Source: Vulcanimicrobiota bacterium
GTDB lineage: Bacteria; Vulcanimicrobiota; Xenobia; Xenobiales; JADMJV01
Assembly: GCA_017307785.1 (NCBI GenBank)
Contig: JAFKGI010000003.1
Span: forward strand, 124,001-188,000
DNA: 64,000 nt
Reading direction: 5' to 3'
The notes below the pieces were generated by a model, which saw only the letters and a list, made by a program, of their open reading frames with translations, was not told where the DNA came from and did not search any database. A program made the translations under genes and the position numbers. Positions 14,379 to 22,353 of the stretch are shown here, piece after piece. Each line of letters begins with the position of its first letter. Position 1 is the first letter of the stretch.

Positions 14379-15541
14379 AAGTCGTTCTTTTAGGGGGAGC
14401 CGGCGCCATGGGCGCCATTACTTTGAAAGACCTGGTGGAGACCAGCGATTTTGAGGTAGTGGTGGCCGACTACAATCGGGAAGCGGCCGAAGCGGTAGCT
14501 GCATCCTACGCTTCTGCCCGCGTGACCGCGGCCCACGCCGACGTGCGCGATCGCGAGGCCACCGCCAAACTATTGGGTGGCTCTTTCGCGGTCATCAATT
14601 CCGTGCAGTATCAACTCAATCTGGAGGTGATGGAGGCCGCCCTGATGGCGCGCTGCCACTACACTGACCTGGGCGGCTTGTTCCACATGACCAACCGCCA
14701 GCTGGAAATGCACGCGCAGTTTCTGGAGCACGATTTGCTGGCCTTGATCGGAATGGGAGCGGCACCCGGCACAACCAATCTGCTGGCCCGCATGGCTGCC
14801 GATGAAATGGACGAGGTTCACGAAATTCACTGTCAGGTAGCCGGTATCGACCTGAACGCTGCTGAAGCCGATGGTGGCCTGGCTTCGTCCTACTCGATTC
14901 AGACGATCCTGGAGGAGGCTTCCAAGCCCGCCGCCGTCTTTACGGGCGGTAAGATGACCTTCGTGGAGCCGATGAGCGGAGAGTATCCGGTCGATTTCGG
15001 CGCGCCCGTAGGCGTGCAGTCGCCCGCCTTCACGATTCACTCGGAGGTCGCCACCCTCTCCACTTCCTACGCGCCCAAAGGCCTCAAGGAGTGCACTTTC
15101 GCCATCGCCTTTCACGGCGACTTCACCTCCAAGCTGCGATTCCTGAGGGAGATCGGCATCAACTCCTTGGAACCGGTGGCGGTGCGGGGTCAAACGGTAG
15201 TTCCGCAAGACGTTCTGTTGGCCGTCCTCAATCGCCAGCCCAAGCCCGCTCCCGATACCCGCCCGCCCAATCAGGTCGAAGTGGTGCGTTCGTTGGTGCG
15301 CGGCATGAAAGACGGCAAAAAAGTCGGGGTCAACATGGACCTGTATGTCACCGGCATTCCTGAGTGGGGCATGGGTTCGGACGTGGACACCGGCTGCCCG
15401 CCTTCGGTAGGTATCCAGATGCTGGCCCGCGGCGAAATTACCGGCCGCGGCGTGCTGCCTCCCGAGTTGTGCGTGCCGGTAGAACCGTATTTCCAGGAAA
15501 TGGCCAAACGCAAGATGGTGGTGCGCCGCATCGATGAGTGA
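14375..15541 (+). CDS. Saccharopine dehydrogenase-like NAD(P)-binding protein
   Basis: 388 aa. The N-terminal Rossmann motif GGAGAMG (residues 7-13) and the layout NSVQYQLNLEVMEAALMARCHYTDLGG are characteristic of the saccharopine dehydrogenase family (lysine catabolism and synthesis, carboxynorspermidine synthase). GMGAAPGTTN begins the C-terminal dimer/substrate domain. Its start is coupled to the ALDH gene (ATGA) and its stop overlaps the 56-aa ORF (ATGAGTGA). With the ALDH it could form a saccharopine-to-aminoadipate route for lysine breakdown; this is inference, as substrate residues were not checked. Confidence 0.88.
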   Translation: MKVVLLGGAGAMGAITLKDLVETSDFEVVVADYNREAAEAVAASYASARVTAAHADVRDREATAKLLGGSFAVINSVQYQLNLEVMEAALMARCHYTDLGGLFHMTNRQLEMHAQFLEHDLLALIGMGAAPGTTNLLARMAADEMDEVHEIHCQVAGIDLNAAEADGGLASSYSIQTILEEASKPAAVFTGGKMTFVEPMSGEYPVDFGAPVGVQSPAFTIHSEVATLSTSYAPKGLKECTFAIAFHGDFTSKLRFLREIGINSLEPVAVRGQTVVPQDVLLAVLNRQPKPAPDTRPPNQVEVVRSLVRGMKDGKKVGVNMDLYVTGIPEWGMGSDVDTGCPPSVGIQMLARGEITGRGVLPPELCVPVEPYFQEMAKRKMVVRRIDE

Positions 15542-15704
15542 CGAGCTCTTCGAGCAAGCACTGCAAGTCGAGCTGGTCAAACGCATTGACGCCGTCTCTT
15601 CCTACACGGACGAGGACTTCGGCCGTATCTCTCCGATGGAATGGACGATTTTCCTGATCTTGGGATTGCTGATTCCTTCGGTCTGCGTTTGGTGGGCAGC
15701 GTGA
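15534..15704 (+). CDS. 56-aa single-pass membrane microprotein
   Basis: The ATG at 15534 lies inside the end of the saccharopine-dehydrogenase-like gene and the TGA at 15702-15704 overlaps the GTG of the permease (GTGA). The product has a charged helical N-terminus (MSDELFEQALQVELVKRIDA) and one C-terminal transmembrane helix (WTIFLILGLLIPSVCVWWAA). Size, topology and double coupling resemble the small accessory subunits encoded before some secondary transporters (for example PanF-YhdT type or symporter small accessory proteins). It probably assembles with or stabilises the permease. No named family is recognised. Confidence 0.7.
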   Translation: MSDELFEQALQVELVKRIDAVSSYTDEDFGRISPMEWTIFLILGLLIPSVCVWWAA

Positions 15705-17128
15705 CGATCGAGGAAAGGCTGCGCGAGGAGGCCCTTTTTGGACGCCTTCCGCTGCTCAAAGAAGAGCGCGAATACTCCACGCGCGGCATCATTTCCACCG
15801 GATTTACCTACGCGGTGGCCGCCTGGTGCTTCCTGATCGGCGGCTATTCGGCCAACGTGGTGGGAGCGGTCCAGGGCATCGTCACGCTGGTGTGCGGCTG
15901 CACCATCGGCGTGATCATGTCGGCCGCCGCTTCCGCCCTGGCCTGCAATCGTTACGGCCTGGAGCAGATCGACTACACCAAGTCTTGTTACGGGCAGCGC
16001 GGTGCCCGCCTGATCCTGCTTTTTTACATCATCAATCAGATCGGTTGGACCGGGATGATCCTGGTGATGTTCGGCAAGGGCGTGACCAATGTAGCGGCAG
16101 GCCTGGGTTTCGACGGCGGTGAGAACCTGGTGCGTATCTGCGTCTTCGCAGGCCTGCTGGTGGGCTATTGGGTCATCAACAAAGGTGTCCACGTTCTCAA
16201 CGTCTTCAACAGCATCGTCTTTCCCGGACTTCTGATCGTGACCGGCTTTCTGTATTGGGCGATTTTCAAGAGCGCCGACTGGGCCACCATTTGCGCGGCC
16301 CAGCCTCTGGAGCCCCAAGAAGCTGGCCTGAATTACATTCTGTCTTTCGAGTATGGCCTGGGCGCCGGCTTCTCCTGGTGGCCGGGAATTGGCTTCTTGA
16401 CCAGAAACACCGATACACAACGAAATAGCCTTTACCCTCAGGTGCTCACCATGGGTTTGGGAATGGGCGTGGTTTGCTGTACCGGGTTGCTGGCGGGACT
16501 GGTATTTCGCGCCTATGATCCAACGGTGTGGATGATCAAAGTGGGTGGACCGGTGCTTGGCGTGCTTTCGCTGCTGCTGGTCGCCATCGCCAACGTTTCG
16601 GCATCGGCCATGATGATGTATACGGCCGCTCTGGCACTTCGACATATCGGAGCCTTCCGTGCGCTCCCCTGGGGTAAGCTCACTCTACTGGGTTTCATTC
16701 CGGTCATGGCCTACGTCGTCATGCCCTCTAAACTCTATGACGGTGGGAGCGCTTTCCTGGCCTACAACGCCACCATGTTCGCTCCCATTTCAGCGGTCTT
16801 GCTGGTCGATTACTTCCTTTTGCGTCGGGGCCGCATCAACGTTTCCCAGGTCTTTGAGGACGACCCCTCCGGGCATTACTGGTTCTGGCACGGCTTCAAT
16901 GTGCCGGCTCTGCTCTGCGCTTTCCTGGGCATGGGAATTTACATCTGGCTCCTCAATCCCGTCACCTATGTCGCCCACGGCCCGGTGCGCTTGCTGACGG
17001 CCTCTGGTCCCGCCACCCTGTTGCCGATGGTGCTGTACGCCATCCTGGCCTACCTCTTCCTGGTTGGCAAAAGCGGTGGCTATCGGGATTCCCTGGACGC
17101 GCTTCCCCTTAAGAAGTCGAATCTGTAA
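15701..17128 (+). CDS. NCS1/CodB-type permease (purine-cytosine permease-like)
   Basis: 475 aa with about 12 transmembrane helices. The N-terminal region (STRGIISTGFTYAVAAWCFLIGGYSA), SCYGQRGARL in the second part and GFIPVMAYVVM are typical of NCS1 symporters, which import nucleobases, allantoin or hydantoins with H+ or Na+. The start is taken as GTG 15701 because it forms a GTGA overlap with the microprotein; an upstream ATG at 15641 would run through the microprotein gene. As last gene of the operon it probably imports the substrate degraded by the two dehydrogenases. The ligand is unknown. Confidence 0.88.
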   Translation: MTIEERLREEALFGRLPLLKEEREYSTRGIISTGFTYAVAAWCFLIGGYSANVVGAVQGIVTLVCGCTIGVIMSAAASALACNRYGLEQIDYTKSCYGQRGARLILLFYIINQIGWTGMILVMFGKGVTNVAAGLGFDGGENLVRICVFAGLLVGYWVINKGVHVLNVFNSIVFPGLLIVTGFLYWAIFKSADWATICAAQPLEPQEAGLNYILSFEYGLGAGFSWWPGIGFLTRNTDTQRNSLYPQVLTMGLGMGVVCCTGLLAGLVFRAYDPTVWMIKVGGPVLGVLSLLLVAIANVSASAMMMYTAALALRHIGAFRALPWGKLTLLGFIPVMAYVVMPSKLYDGGSAFLAYNATMFAPISAVLLVDYFLLRRGRINVSQVFEDDPSGHYWFWHGFNVPALLCAFLGMGIYIWLLNPVTYVAHGPVRLLTASGPATLLPMVLYAILAYLFLVGKSGGYRDSLDALPLKKSNL

Positions 17129-17461
17129 CCCCCCCGGCGGAGAGGCAAATTTCTTCTCCACCCCTGTGCGCCGGGCGCATAAGCTCAGCGCCAAATCGTC
17201 ATTCCAGACACGCCAAGCTTTCCACCCTGTGCAAATCATGCACAGACAGTCCCCACCTGAAGGCTCCTGCCAGGCTCGCCGCCGGAAGCGCCTGACGCCG
17301 ACAGCAAGCTTGACGCCAAAGCAGCGGTTACCTACGACTACCTGTGCAAGATACGCACAACCATCCTTCAAGCAAAGGGCAGAAACCCCTAAACTAGCGC
17401 ACCCACTGTGCAGGAAACGCACAAACCCCGCGAAGACAAATCCCCCTGGAGGAGCACCAAG
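17129..17461 (+). promoter_or_regulatory. Intergenic region with four TGTGC-N7-GCACA dyads (LysR-type boxes)
   Basis: Three perfect dyads TGTGC-N7-GCACA lie at 17228-17244, 17343-17359 and 17407-17423, and a one-mismatch copy (GCATA) at 17165-17181. Each contains the T-N11-A core of LysR-type regulator sites. Centre spacings are about 63, 115 and 64 bp, close to whole helical turns (6, 11, 6). They lie between the permease gene and the remnant LysR gene. A GGAGG at 17448-17453 precedes GTG 17462. Nothing else coding is seen in this 333-bp gap. Confidence 0.7.
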
Positions 17462-18192
17462 GTGGACATCAAGACCTGATTCCCACCGACACCGCCGAGA
17501 GTTATCTCGAACGTATCCAACGCCCCCTGCTCGACCTGAAACAGGCTCGCCAGCAGGCGCAGGGACGATCCGGGGAAATGCAAGGAAGCCTCACTTTGGC
17601 TGCCTCCCAGGCGGTCTGCATCGAATATTTGATGCCGCACCTGGAGTCCTGGCGTCGAGATTATCCGCTGGTAGCCATTCAACTATTGGTTCGAGAAGAG
17701 TCGCCCGTCGATTTCTCCCGCGAAACCATCGACCTGGCCATTCAAAACGGCCCGGGGGGCGGTCTCGGACACTCTCGAGTGGTGGAGGTTCACTATAAGT
17801 TGGTGGCCAGTCCTCACTGGAACTCCCGTGCCTTTGGAGATCCCCGTCAACTGGAAGAAATTGAGTGTCTAAGCACCCGAGAACGCTGGAGATTTGTCAG
17901 TCACTATGCGGACCAAGTCAAGGTTGCTCCGCGCCGCACCTTCCACTGCGAACACGAAAAGGTCCTCCAGCAAGCAGCCCTGCGAGGCCTGGGACCGGCC
18001 ATCTTACCGGAGTGGCTGGTGCGCGGCAGTCTGGATCGCGGTGAATTGGTGGAATTGCTGCCCACCTGGCGCGTCGAGCATCTGGGCTACGACATGGGGA
18101 TTTACGCGGTGTGGCCGGGGCGAAACCTGTCTCGCAAAGGCAGAGTGTTTTTGCAGCATTTAACGAAGGGCGGCGGATGCAAACGCAGCTAG
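17462..18192 (+). pseudogene. LysR-family regulator lacking the HTH domain
   Basis: From ATG 17578 an open frame codes for a LysR effector-binding domain: GSLTLAAS, PHLESWRRDYPLVAIQL, SRETIDLAIQNG, QQAALRGLGPAILPEW. The same frame upstream reads LIPTDTAESYLERIQRPLLDL, the end of the LysR linker helix. A GTG at 17462, well placed behind GGAGG, opens a typical LysR N-terminus (VDIKT) but stops at once, and the two frames differ. About 50 codons for the HTH appear deleted at the junction near 17474-17476. It may be a dead gene, or ATG 17578 may still give an HTH-less ligand-binding protein of 204 aa. Its stop overlaps the TerB-like gene. Confidence 0.75.
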
Positions 18193-18518
18193 CTCAAATG
18201 CTCTTTCGCCTGGCCTGGGCCGATGGCGTGGTCAAGCAAAGCGAAGTCGATCTGATCGCGGATCTGCTGACTCAGAAAGGGATAGGGCTGGCTCAACGGC
18301 TGGCTTTGATGGACCAGGGCCTGAGCCATCCGCCTGGCAGCGTCTCCCTGGAAGCCCCGATGAGCGAGCACGAGCGACTTCAGTGCATGGACGCGCTGGT
18401 CAAGGTGTGCTTTGCGGATGGTCACCCCCAACCCGCCGAGTTGACGCTGCTGGGAGATCTGGCCCTTCGCTGGGGCATTTCCGCCAACCAGCTGGAACAA
18501 TTGAGGCGCAAAAGCTGA
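18177..18518 (+). CDS. TerB-like helical protein
   Basis: 113 aa from ATG 18177, which follows GGGCGGCGG and overlaps the end of the LysR remnant. The pattern LFRLAWADGVVKQSEVDLIADLL ... MDALVKVCFADGHPQPAELTLLGDLALRWGIS is typical of TerB-like domains, with two helical halves each holding an acidic ADG-(x)n-E motif. TerB-like domains occur in tellurite, phage-defence and membrane stress contexts. No TerC/TerD neighbours are present, so a resistance role is not supported. Its stop shares a base with the PilZ gene start (TGATG). Confidence 0.75.
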   Translation: MQTQLAQMLFRLAWADGVVKQSEVDLIADLLTQKGIGLAQRLALMDQGLSHPPGSVSLEAPMSEHERLQCMDALVKVCFADGHPQPAELTLLGDLALRWGISANQLEQLRRKS

Positions 18519-19498
18519 TGTTTTCTCGCGTAGGACTGGTGGAAGCGCTCGACTTGCGCAACGGCAACCTCACCCTGAGGTCTCGTAAGCGCATGACCCT
18601 CGGCACCCGAACTCAAGTGCGTGTCCAACTCCCGCCCGGCACCGGCAAAGTCGTGACCGTCCCGATTCTTCTCGAATCCGAACAGGCTTTGCAAGGGGGA
18701 ACCTTCCTCTACCGGGCCGTGGTTGACACCGAACTCCCCGAGCAACTGGAGTTTCGCGGAGACGACCCGATCTTGCGCCAGGGTCGGCGGGTGGACGTCA
18801 AGATCCGCGCGCGCGCCAAAGAACTGCCCGACTTTCAGGCCACCGTCACCGATTTCAGTCGCGGTGGCGCACAGCTGAAATTGTCGGGACCCATCAAACA
18901 GAAGCTGCGCTTTCTGCTAAACCTGGACCTGGAGGGGTTTCGCCTGGACACCCTGGCTGTCCCGGTCGAGGTCGCCCGTGTAACCGCTCACGAAGACGGC
19001 CACGAATGCGGCGTGCGCTTTCTGCCCAAAGATCAGCAGCTTGAAAAGGACCTGGATGATCTGGCTCGCTTTGTGGAAGAACGTGCTTCCTCTGGCCTGC
19101 AAAAGCTGCTCAGTCAATCGAGATTGGCGGCGCCGCTCCCGGAAACGGCGCCACGGGCGCCTGTCGTTCCCCCGCCTCCCCCCCAACCCGTCCGTCAGGA
19201 TCTGAACCTGCCGGTTCAAGCTCGGCTGGACGGCTACTCCCGTAACCTCACTTCCGGCTCACTTTTCCTACGCTTCGTGGCGAGCGACGAATCCATTCAC
19301 ACCCTGGAATTTCCGGCCTGCCGTTGGCTAGAAGACCGAGAAACGGCGCGCTGTGCGGAAGTGGCCCGACTGCAGTCGGCAGCCCTCTCGCATCAAGAAG
19401 AAGAACGCCTGGGTCCCGGCAGCTGGCGACGCTACAGCCTGCTGGCCGAAGACGGCGAATGCTTACTCGAACTCGTCTCCCGAGCGTGTAAAGCCTGA
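18518..19498 (+). CDS. PilZ-domain protein (candidate c-di-GMP receptor)
   Basis: 326 aa. Two PilZ-like beta-barrel segments: residues 1-75 (a YcgR-N-like flavodoxin-free barrel) and about 80-180, where RQGRRVDVKIRA supplies the RxxxR motif and DFSRGGAQL the (D/N)xSxxG motif that together bind c-di-GMP. A Pro-rich linker and a further domain follow. Coupled to the TerB-like gene. Given the pilin loci in the window it may adjust motility or secretion in response to c-di-GMP. The start is ATG 18518; the frame is open further upstream but inside the TerB-like gene. Confidence 0.8.
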   Translation: MFSRVGLVEALDLRNGNLTLRSRKRMTLGTRTQVRVQLPPGTGKVVTVPILLESEQALQGGTFLYRAVVDTELPEQLEFRGDDPILRQGRRVDVKIRARAKELPDFQATVTDFSRGGAQLKLSGPIKQKLRFLLNLDLEGFRLDTLAVPVEVARVTAHEDGHECGVRFLPKDQQLEKDLDDLARFVEERASSGLQKLLSQSRLAAPLPETAPRAPVVPPPPPQPVRQDLNLPVQARLDGYSRNLTSGSLFLRFVASDESIHTLEFPACRWLEDRETARCAEVARLQSAALSHQEEERLGPGSWRRYSLLAEDGECLLELVSRACKA

Positions 19499-19499
19499 C

Positions 19500-19754
19500 A
19501 TGTCAGACGCCAGCTACCACCTGGAACAGATTGCCATCGAAGCGGCGCGCGAACACGGCTTCAACTTCGCGCGACCCATCGTGGGTCGCCAGCTCAGCTC
19601 TCCCATCATGCACTGGGAGCTCATCGCCGCCCCCGAAAACGACAAAGAAGTCGTGGTTCTGCTGGACATGCAGGGGGAGCTGCTCAACGTGGAGTGGCGC
19701 AAGATTAAGGTCGAACGTCCCCAGCCCTGGTGGAAGAAGGCCCTGGGAATCTAG
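19500..19754 (+). CDS. Small conserved-looking protein, unknown function
   Basis: 84 aa starting at ATG 19500, directly after the PilZ gene. No signal peptide or motif; composition and predicted mixed alpha/beta structure (EVVVLLDMQGELLNVEWRKIKVE) are those of a folded cytoplasmic protein. Its TAG stop lies in a CTAG palindrome that is also the stop of the convergent DUF1877 gene. Confidence 0.6.
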   Translation: MSDASYHLEQIAIEAAREHGFNFARPIVGRQLSSPIMHWELIAAPENDKEVVVLLDMQGELLNVEWRKIKVERPQPWWKKALGI

Positions 19755-20350
19755 TCGATCCAGACCAGCACGCCCTCGTTGTGGATGGCGGCCTGACGGT
19801 AGAAGCCGGTAAAGTCTCGGAGCAAACCCTCGACCAGCGGCCAGTAGGTTTCCGGCTGGCAATCCGGCTGCTTGTGATAAATGGTGGCCGCGGACATCTG
19901 GGCAAAGTCGAATTTCGCCTTGAAATCAGTCTGCATCAAATAGGTTAGAATCTTTTTAACCGTATCCGGCGGGGTGAATCGCAGAGCCACGCCCTCGGCG
20001 CCCACCAGATGGGGGGCCAGTTCTCTTTCCCCGTTGATGGCTTTCCGGCCTAGATCCGGGCGGTCGTAGTCTTCGGCTCGGCGGCAGGGAGAAATCAAGT
20101 ATTCAAGCACATCCCAGTTCGCCTCGAGACTGAAATTGCGGGAATGCAATCCGGGGTGGGCCGCCAGCATGCGATTGAGGTCTTCACAGAACTCCGCGTC
20201 GGCCCCATCCCACAGCGGGTGAGGTTGCTCCGGCTTGAACCGATACTTGGTCGTCAGAAACTGGCCGTAGTTCTCATCGGCGATGGAGCGCTTGAGCAGT
20301 TCGCAGTTGGCGGGAACACATTGATAAAGAGCATCCAACGACATCTGCAT
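19751..20350 (-). CDS. DUF1877 (YfbM-like) family protein
   Basis: 199 aa from ATG 20350; an upstream ATG (20422) would run into the divergent gene. The arrangement matches DUF1877: an N-terminal MQMSLDALYQCVP, central SLEANWDVLEYLISP (the LdkaWd-lh-lL motif), GxRAINGEREL-like element, RFTPPDTVKKILTYLMQTD, and FYRQAAIHNEGVLVWID at the end. Family function is unknown. It is divergent from the helical-protein gene, with about 70 bp between them. Confidence 0.7.
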   Translation of the reverse strand: MQMSLDALYQCVPANCELLKRSIADENYGQFLTTKYRFKPEQPHPLWDGADAEFCEDLNRMLAAHPGLHSRNFSLEANWDVLEYLISPCRRAEDYDRPDLGRKAINGERELAPHLVGAEGVALRFTPPDTVKKILTYLMQTDFKAKFDFAQMSAATIYHKQPDCQPETYWPLVEGLLRDFTGFYRQAAIHNEGVLVWID

Positions 20351-20422
20351 TTTTTCCCGTTCGACCGGATCCAGCCGTGGCCTCCCGAAGGAAGCCGATT
20401 TTTGTCCACCGAAGTGAGGCAC

Positions 20423-21745
20423 GTGCGAACCGAAGAACTGCTAACACGCGTTCGAGCAGCCGCGGGCGGGGCCGAACCGATGAATGATATGGCGCCCTTG
20501 ATCGAATCGGTGGAATTGACCACACAGCATATTTTACGCCAGTTCATGGCCGATACCGAATATGATGTCGAAATGCCGCCGCCGACTCGGGAAAAAATTG
20601 CGGGCGCCCTGAACGTCTACATCGGAGGCCTGGCCCGTATGCGCCAGGCATCCTTGGACCAGGATCCCCGAGCCCTCAGCATGTCGGTGGATGAGGCCGA
20701 ACGCAACGTCAACTCCGTGCGCTCGGCCCAAACCGAACATCATTCCACGCTGGCCCAGGGTGTGACCGTCTTTCCTTTTCTGAATCGACTGCTGACCCAC
20801 TATGCTCTGGCTCGCGCCGGCGGCGACCGCACCCGACTGATGAGCCTGCTTCAGGAGGCCCCGAGCTTTGTGCACTGGTTGCGCTTCGAGATGGCGGGCC
20901 GCCAGGTTTCGCCCATGGCCGCGCAGCAGGTCTATCATTTGCAGCAACTCCTGGATGCCGTTCGAACCACGGTTCAATCCGGAGGTCCCCTACCGGATAT
21001 TCAACCCGACCTGACCCAACTGGCACCCCAATTGGCGGTCATGCTGGAAGAACCGCTTCGTCCGGGGGCCGAGAAGGGACCCACGCCGATCTCGGCGGTG
21101 AACCGCGTTTTTCAGGCCCTGGAAACCTGCACGGGCGAGGATGACGAAGTGGACTTTCTCTTGACCGTCTTGAGTCAGTGCCGCACCAGCTTGCGCTCGG
21201 TGGTGCCTCCCGGTGGAATGCTCGAGGCAATGCGCCGCCTCAACTTTGTGCTGAACAGTCTCGACAAAATGGAGCATTGCCTGCGGGAGCGCACGGCTTT
21301 TGAGGAACTGGTCGCAGCAGCCGGGCAACTGGAAGCCAGCTCCAAAACGTTGGCCGCTGCCGTAACCACGGCCGCCCCCAAAGCCACCCACCAGCCGATC
21401 CCGTCCAATCCCAACACCAAAGGCCTTCCGGTCATTTTTGCCTCGGTTCTGGACGCCGGTTACGCCTTCCTGGACGGACTCTGCGATGCTTCCACCGTGC
21501 GAGCGGCAGCTCAGCATCTGGACACGGCGGCCAGCAAAATGCAGAAAGAGTCTGCCGCGATCCCCCAGGGCGATTCGCGCCTGGACGCCATTCAGGAGGG
21601 GCTGGAGCTAATGCGGGAGGCCTCCGAAACCCTGCGCGGACTGGCCGCCAGTGGCAATGCCAATATGCTCGAGTTCGCTCGCACCCAATGTCGCCAGGCG
21701 ATAGAACGCCTGGAAGTTGCCGGGGTAATTAAGGGCATTTTTTAA
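20423..21745 (+). CDS. Large alpha-helical protein of unknown function
   Basis: About 440 aa, almost entirely predicted helix, Ala/Leu/Glu/Gln-rich, without a signal peptide or membrane segment. The start is uncertain: GTG 20423 has GAGG close upstream, and ATG 20480 is an alternative. No catalytic motif recognised; spacing of helices suggests coiled-coil or repeat bundles. A hairpin terminator follows immediately. Confidence 0.6.
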   Translation: MRTEELLTRVRAAAGGAEPMNDMAPLIESVELTTQHILRQFMADTEYDVEMPPPTREKIAGALNVYIGGLARMRQASLDQDPRALSMSVDEAERNVNSVRSAQTEHHSTLAQGVTVFPFLNRLLTHYALARAGGDRTRLMSLLQEAPSFVHWLRFEMAGRQVSPMAAQQVYHLQQLLDAVRTTVQSGGPLPDIQPDLTQLAPQLAVMLEEPLRPGAEKGPTPISAVNRVFQALETCTGEDDEVDFLLTVLSQCRTSLRSVVPPGGMLEAMRRLNFVLNSLDKMEHCLRERTAFEELVAAAGQLEASSKTLAAAVTTAAPKATHQPIPSNPNTKGLPVIFASVLDAGYAFLDGLCDASTVRAAAQHLDTAASKMQKESAAIPQGDSRLDAIQEGLELMREASETLRGLAASGNANMLEFARTQCRQAIERLEVAGVIKGIF

Positions 21746-21746
21746 T

Positions 21747-21780
21747 CGGATGTTTCACTTTTTGGAAACATCCGGTTCTT
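21747..21780 (+). terminator. Hairpin terminator after the helical-protein gene
   Basis: Perfect 10-bp stem CGGATGTTTC / GAAACATCCG (21747-21756 with 21765-21774), 8-nt loop, then a short T-containing tail GTTCTT. It starts one base after the TAA of the preceding gene. Confidence 0.75.
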
Positions 21781-21821
21781 ATACTGAGGGGTAGAGAGAT
21801 AGATATAGGGGAGACTTCAAC

Positions 21822-22073
21822 ATGGCACAGATACAAAGTCCTGGTCCCGGGCAACCCAGATTGCCGAGGGGCACCAGCTTCAATCCGATGCAGGCGATCA
21901 TGCAGATCATCAGCCAGTTGATGCAGGTCATGATGAGTCAATTCCAGGGCGGCGGCATCCAGCAGCCCTACAGCAATCCTTTCGGTAATCCCGGCGGATA
22001 CGGCCCGCAGCAACCCAGCCCGTTCAACTACTACGGAGGCGGGGGAGCCGGCGGCGGGGGTTACCTGGTCTGA
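21822..22073 (+). CDS. Small Gln/Gly/Pro/Tyr-rich protein
   Basis: 83 aa with SD GGGGAG upstream of the ATG. A proline-rich start is followed by a Met/Gln-rich amphipathic helix (NPMQAIMQIISQLMQVMMSQ) and a low-complexity tail of QQP, NPF, GGYG and GGGG. No signal peptide. The order, amphipathic helix then N/Q/P/Y-rich tail, resembles the N-terminal region of the transglutaminase-repeat protein at 6355-8979. The 3' end overlaps the degraded tail of the PPDK-like gene by 50 bp. Possible surface or matrix protein; speculative. Confidence 0.6.
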   Translation: MAQIQSPGPGQPRLPRGTSFNPMQAIMQIISQLMQVMMSQFQGGGIQQPYSNPFGNPGGYGPQQPSPFNYYGGGGAGGGGYLV

Positions 22074-22353
22074 GCTCCGCCTGAGCGGCCGCCAGTCTCG
22101 CCACCGGCAGGTGATGAGCCGGCACACTTACAGACTGCAGGCCGAGCTGCACACAAAATTCCAAGCTCTCCGGGTCAACCGCCTGAGCGCCACAAGTGCC
22201 CATCTCAACCGATGGGCACTTTGCTTTTACGCTGGTGCAAGCCAGACGCATCAACTCCCCTACCCCGTTCTGGTCAATGGCTTCGAAGGGGTCCCGCTGG
22301 AAAATGGCCTGTTCCAAATAACCCGGCAAGAAGCTAAGTGGCGCATCGTAACG
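22024..22353 (-). pseudogene. C-terminal segment of the PPDK-like gene, cut off by an in-frame TAG
   Basis: Directly after the TAG at 22356-22354 the same frame stays open and codes for RYDAPLSFLPGYLEQAIFQRDPFEAIDQ..., then GTCGAQAVDPES and VARLAAAQAEL, matching the end of pyruvate phosphate dikinase (active-site Cys region and the last helix). It runs some 15 residues past the usual family end, into the convergent 83-aa gene. Independent expression is unlikely, as no good start is seen. Confidence 0.75.

Noticed and set aside
15641..15700. Permease start at ATG 15641
   Set aside because: The added residues are the out-of-frame reading of the 56-aa ORF; GTG 15701 gives the coupled GTGA start.
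17064..17798. 244-aa ORF across the permease-LysR gap
   Set aside because: It runs through the LysR boxes and in a wrong frame through the LysR domain, with composition of random GC-rich sequence.
22024..22329. Independent 101-aa gene
   Set aside because: It lies in the same frame as the PPDK-like gene and matches its missing C-terminus, so it is the segment after an in-frame stop.
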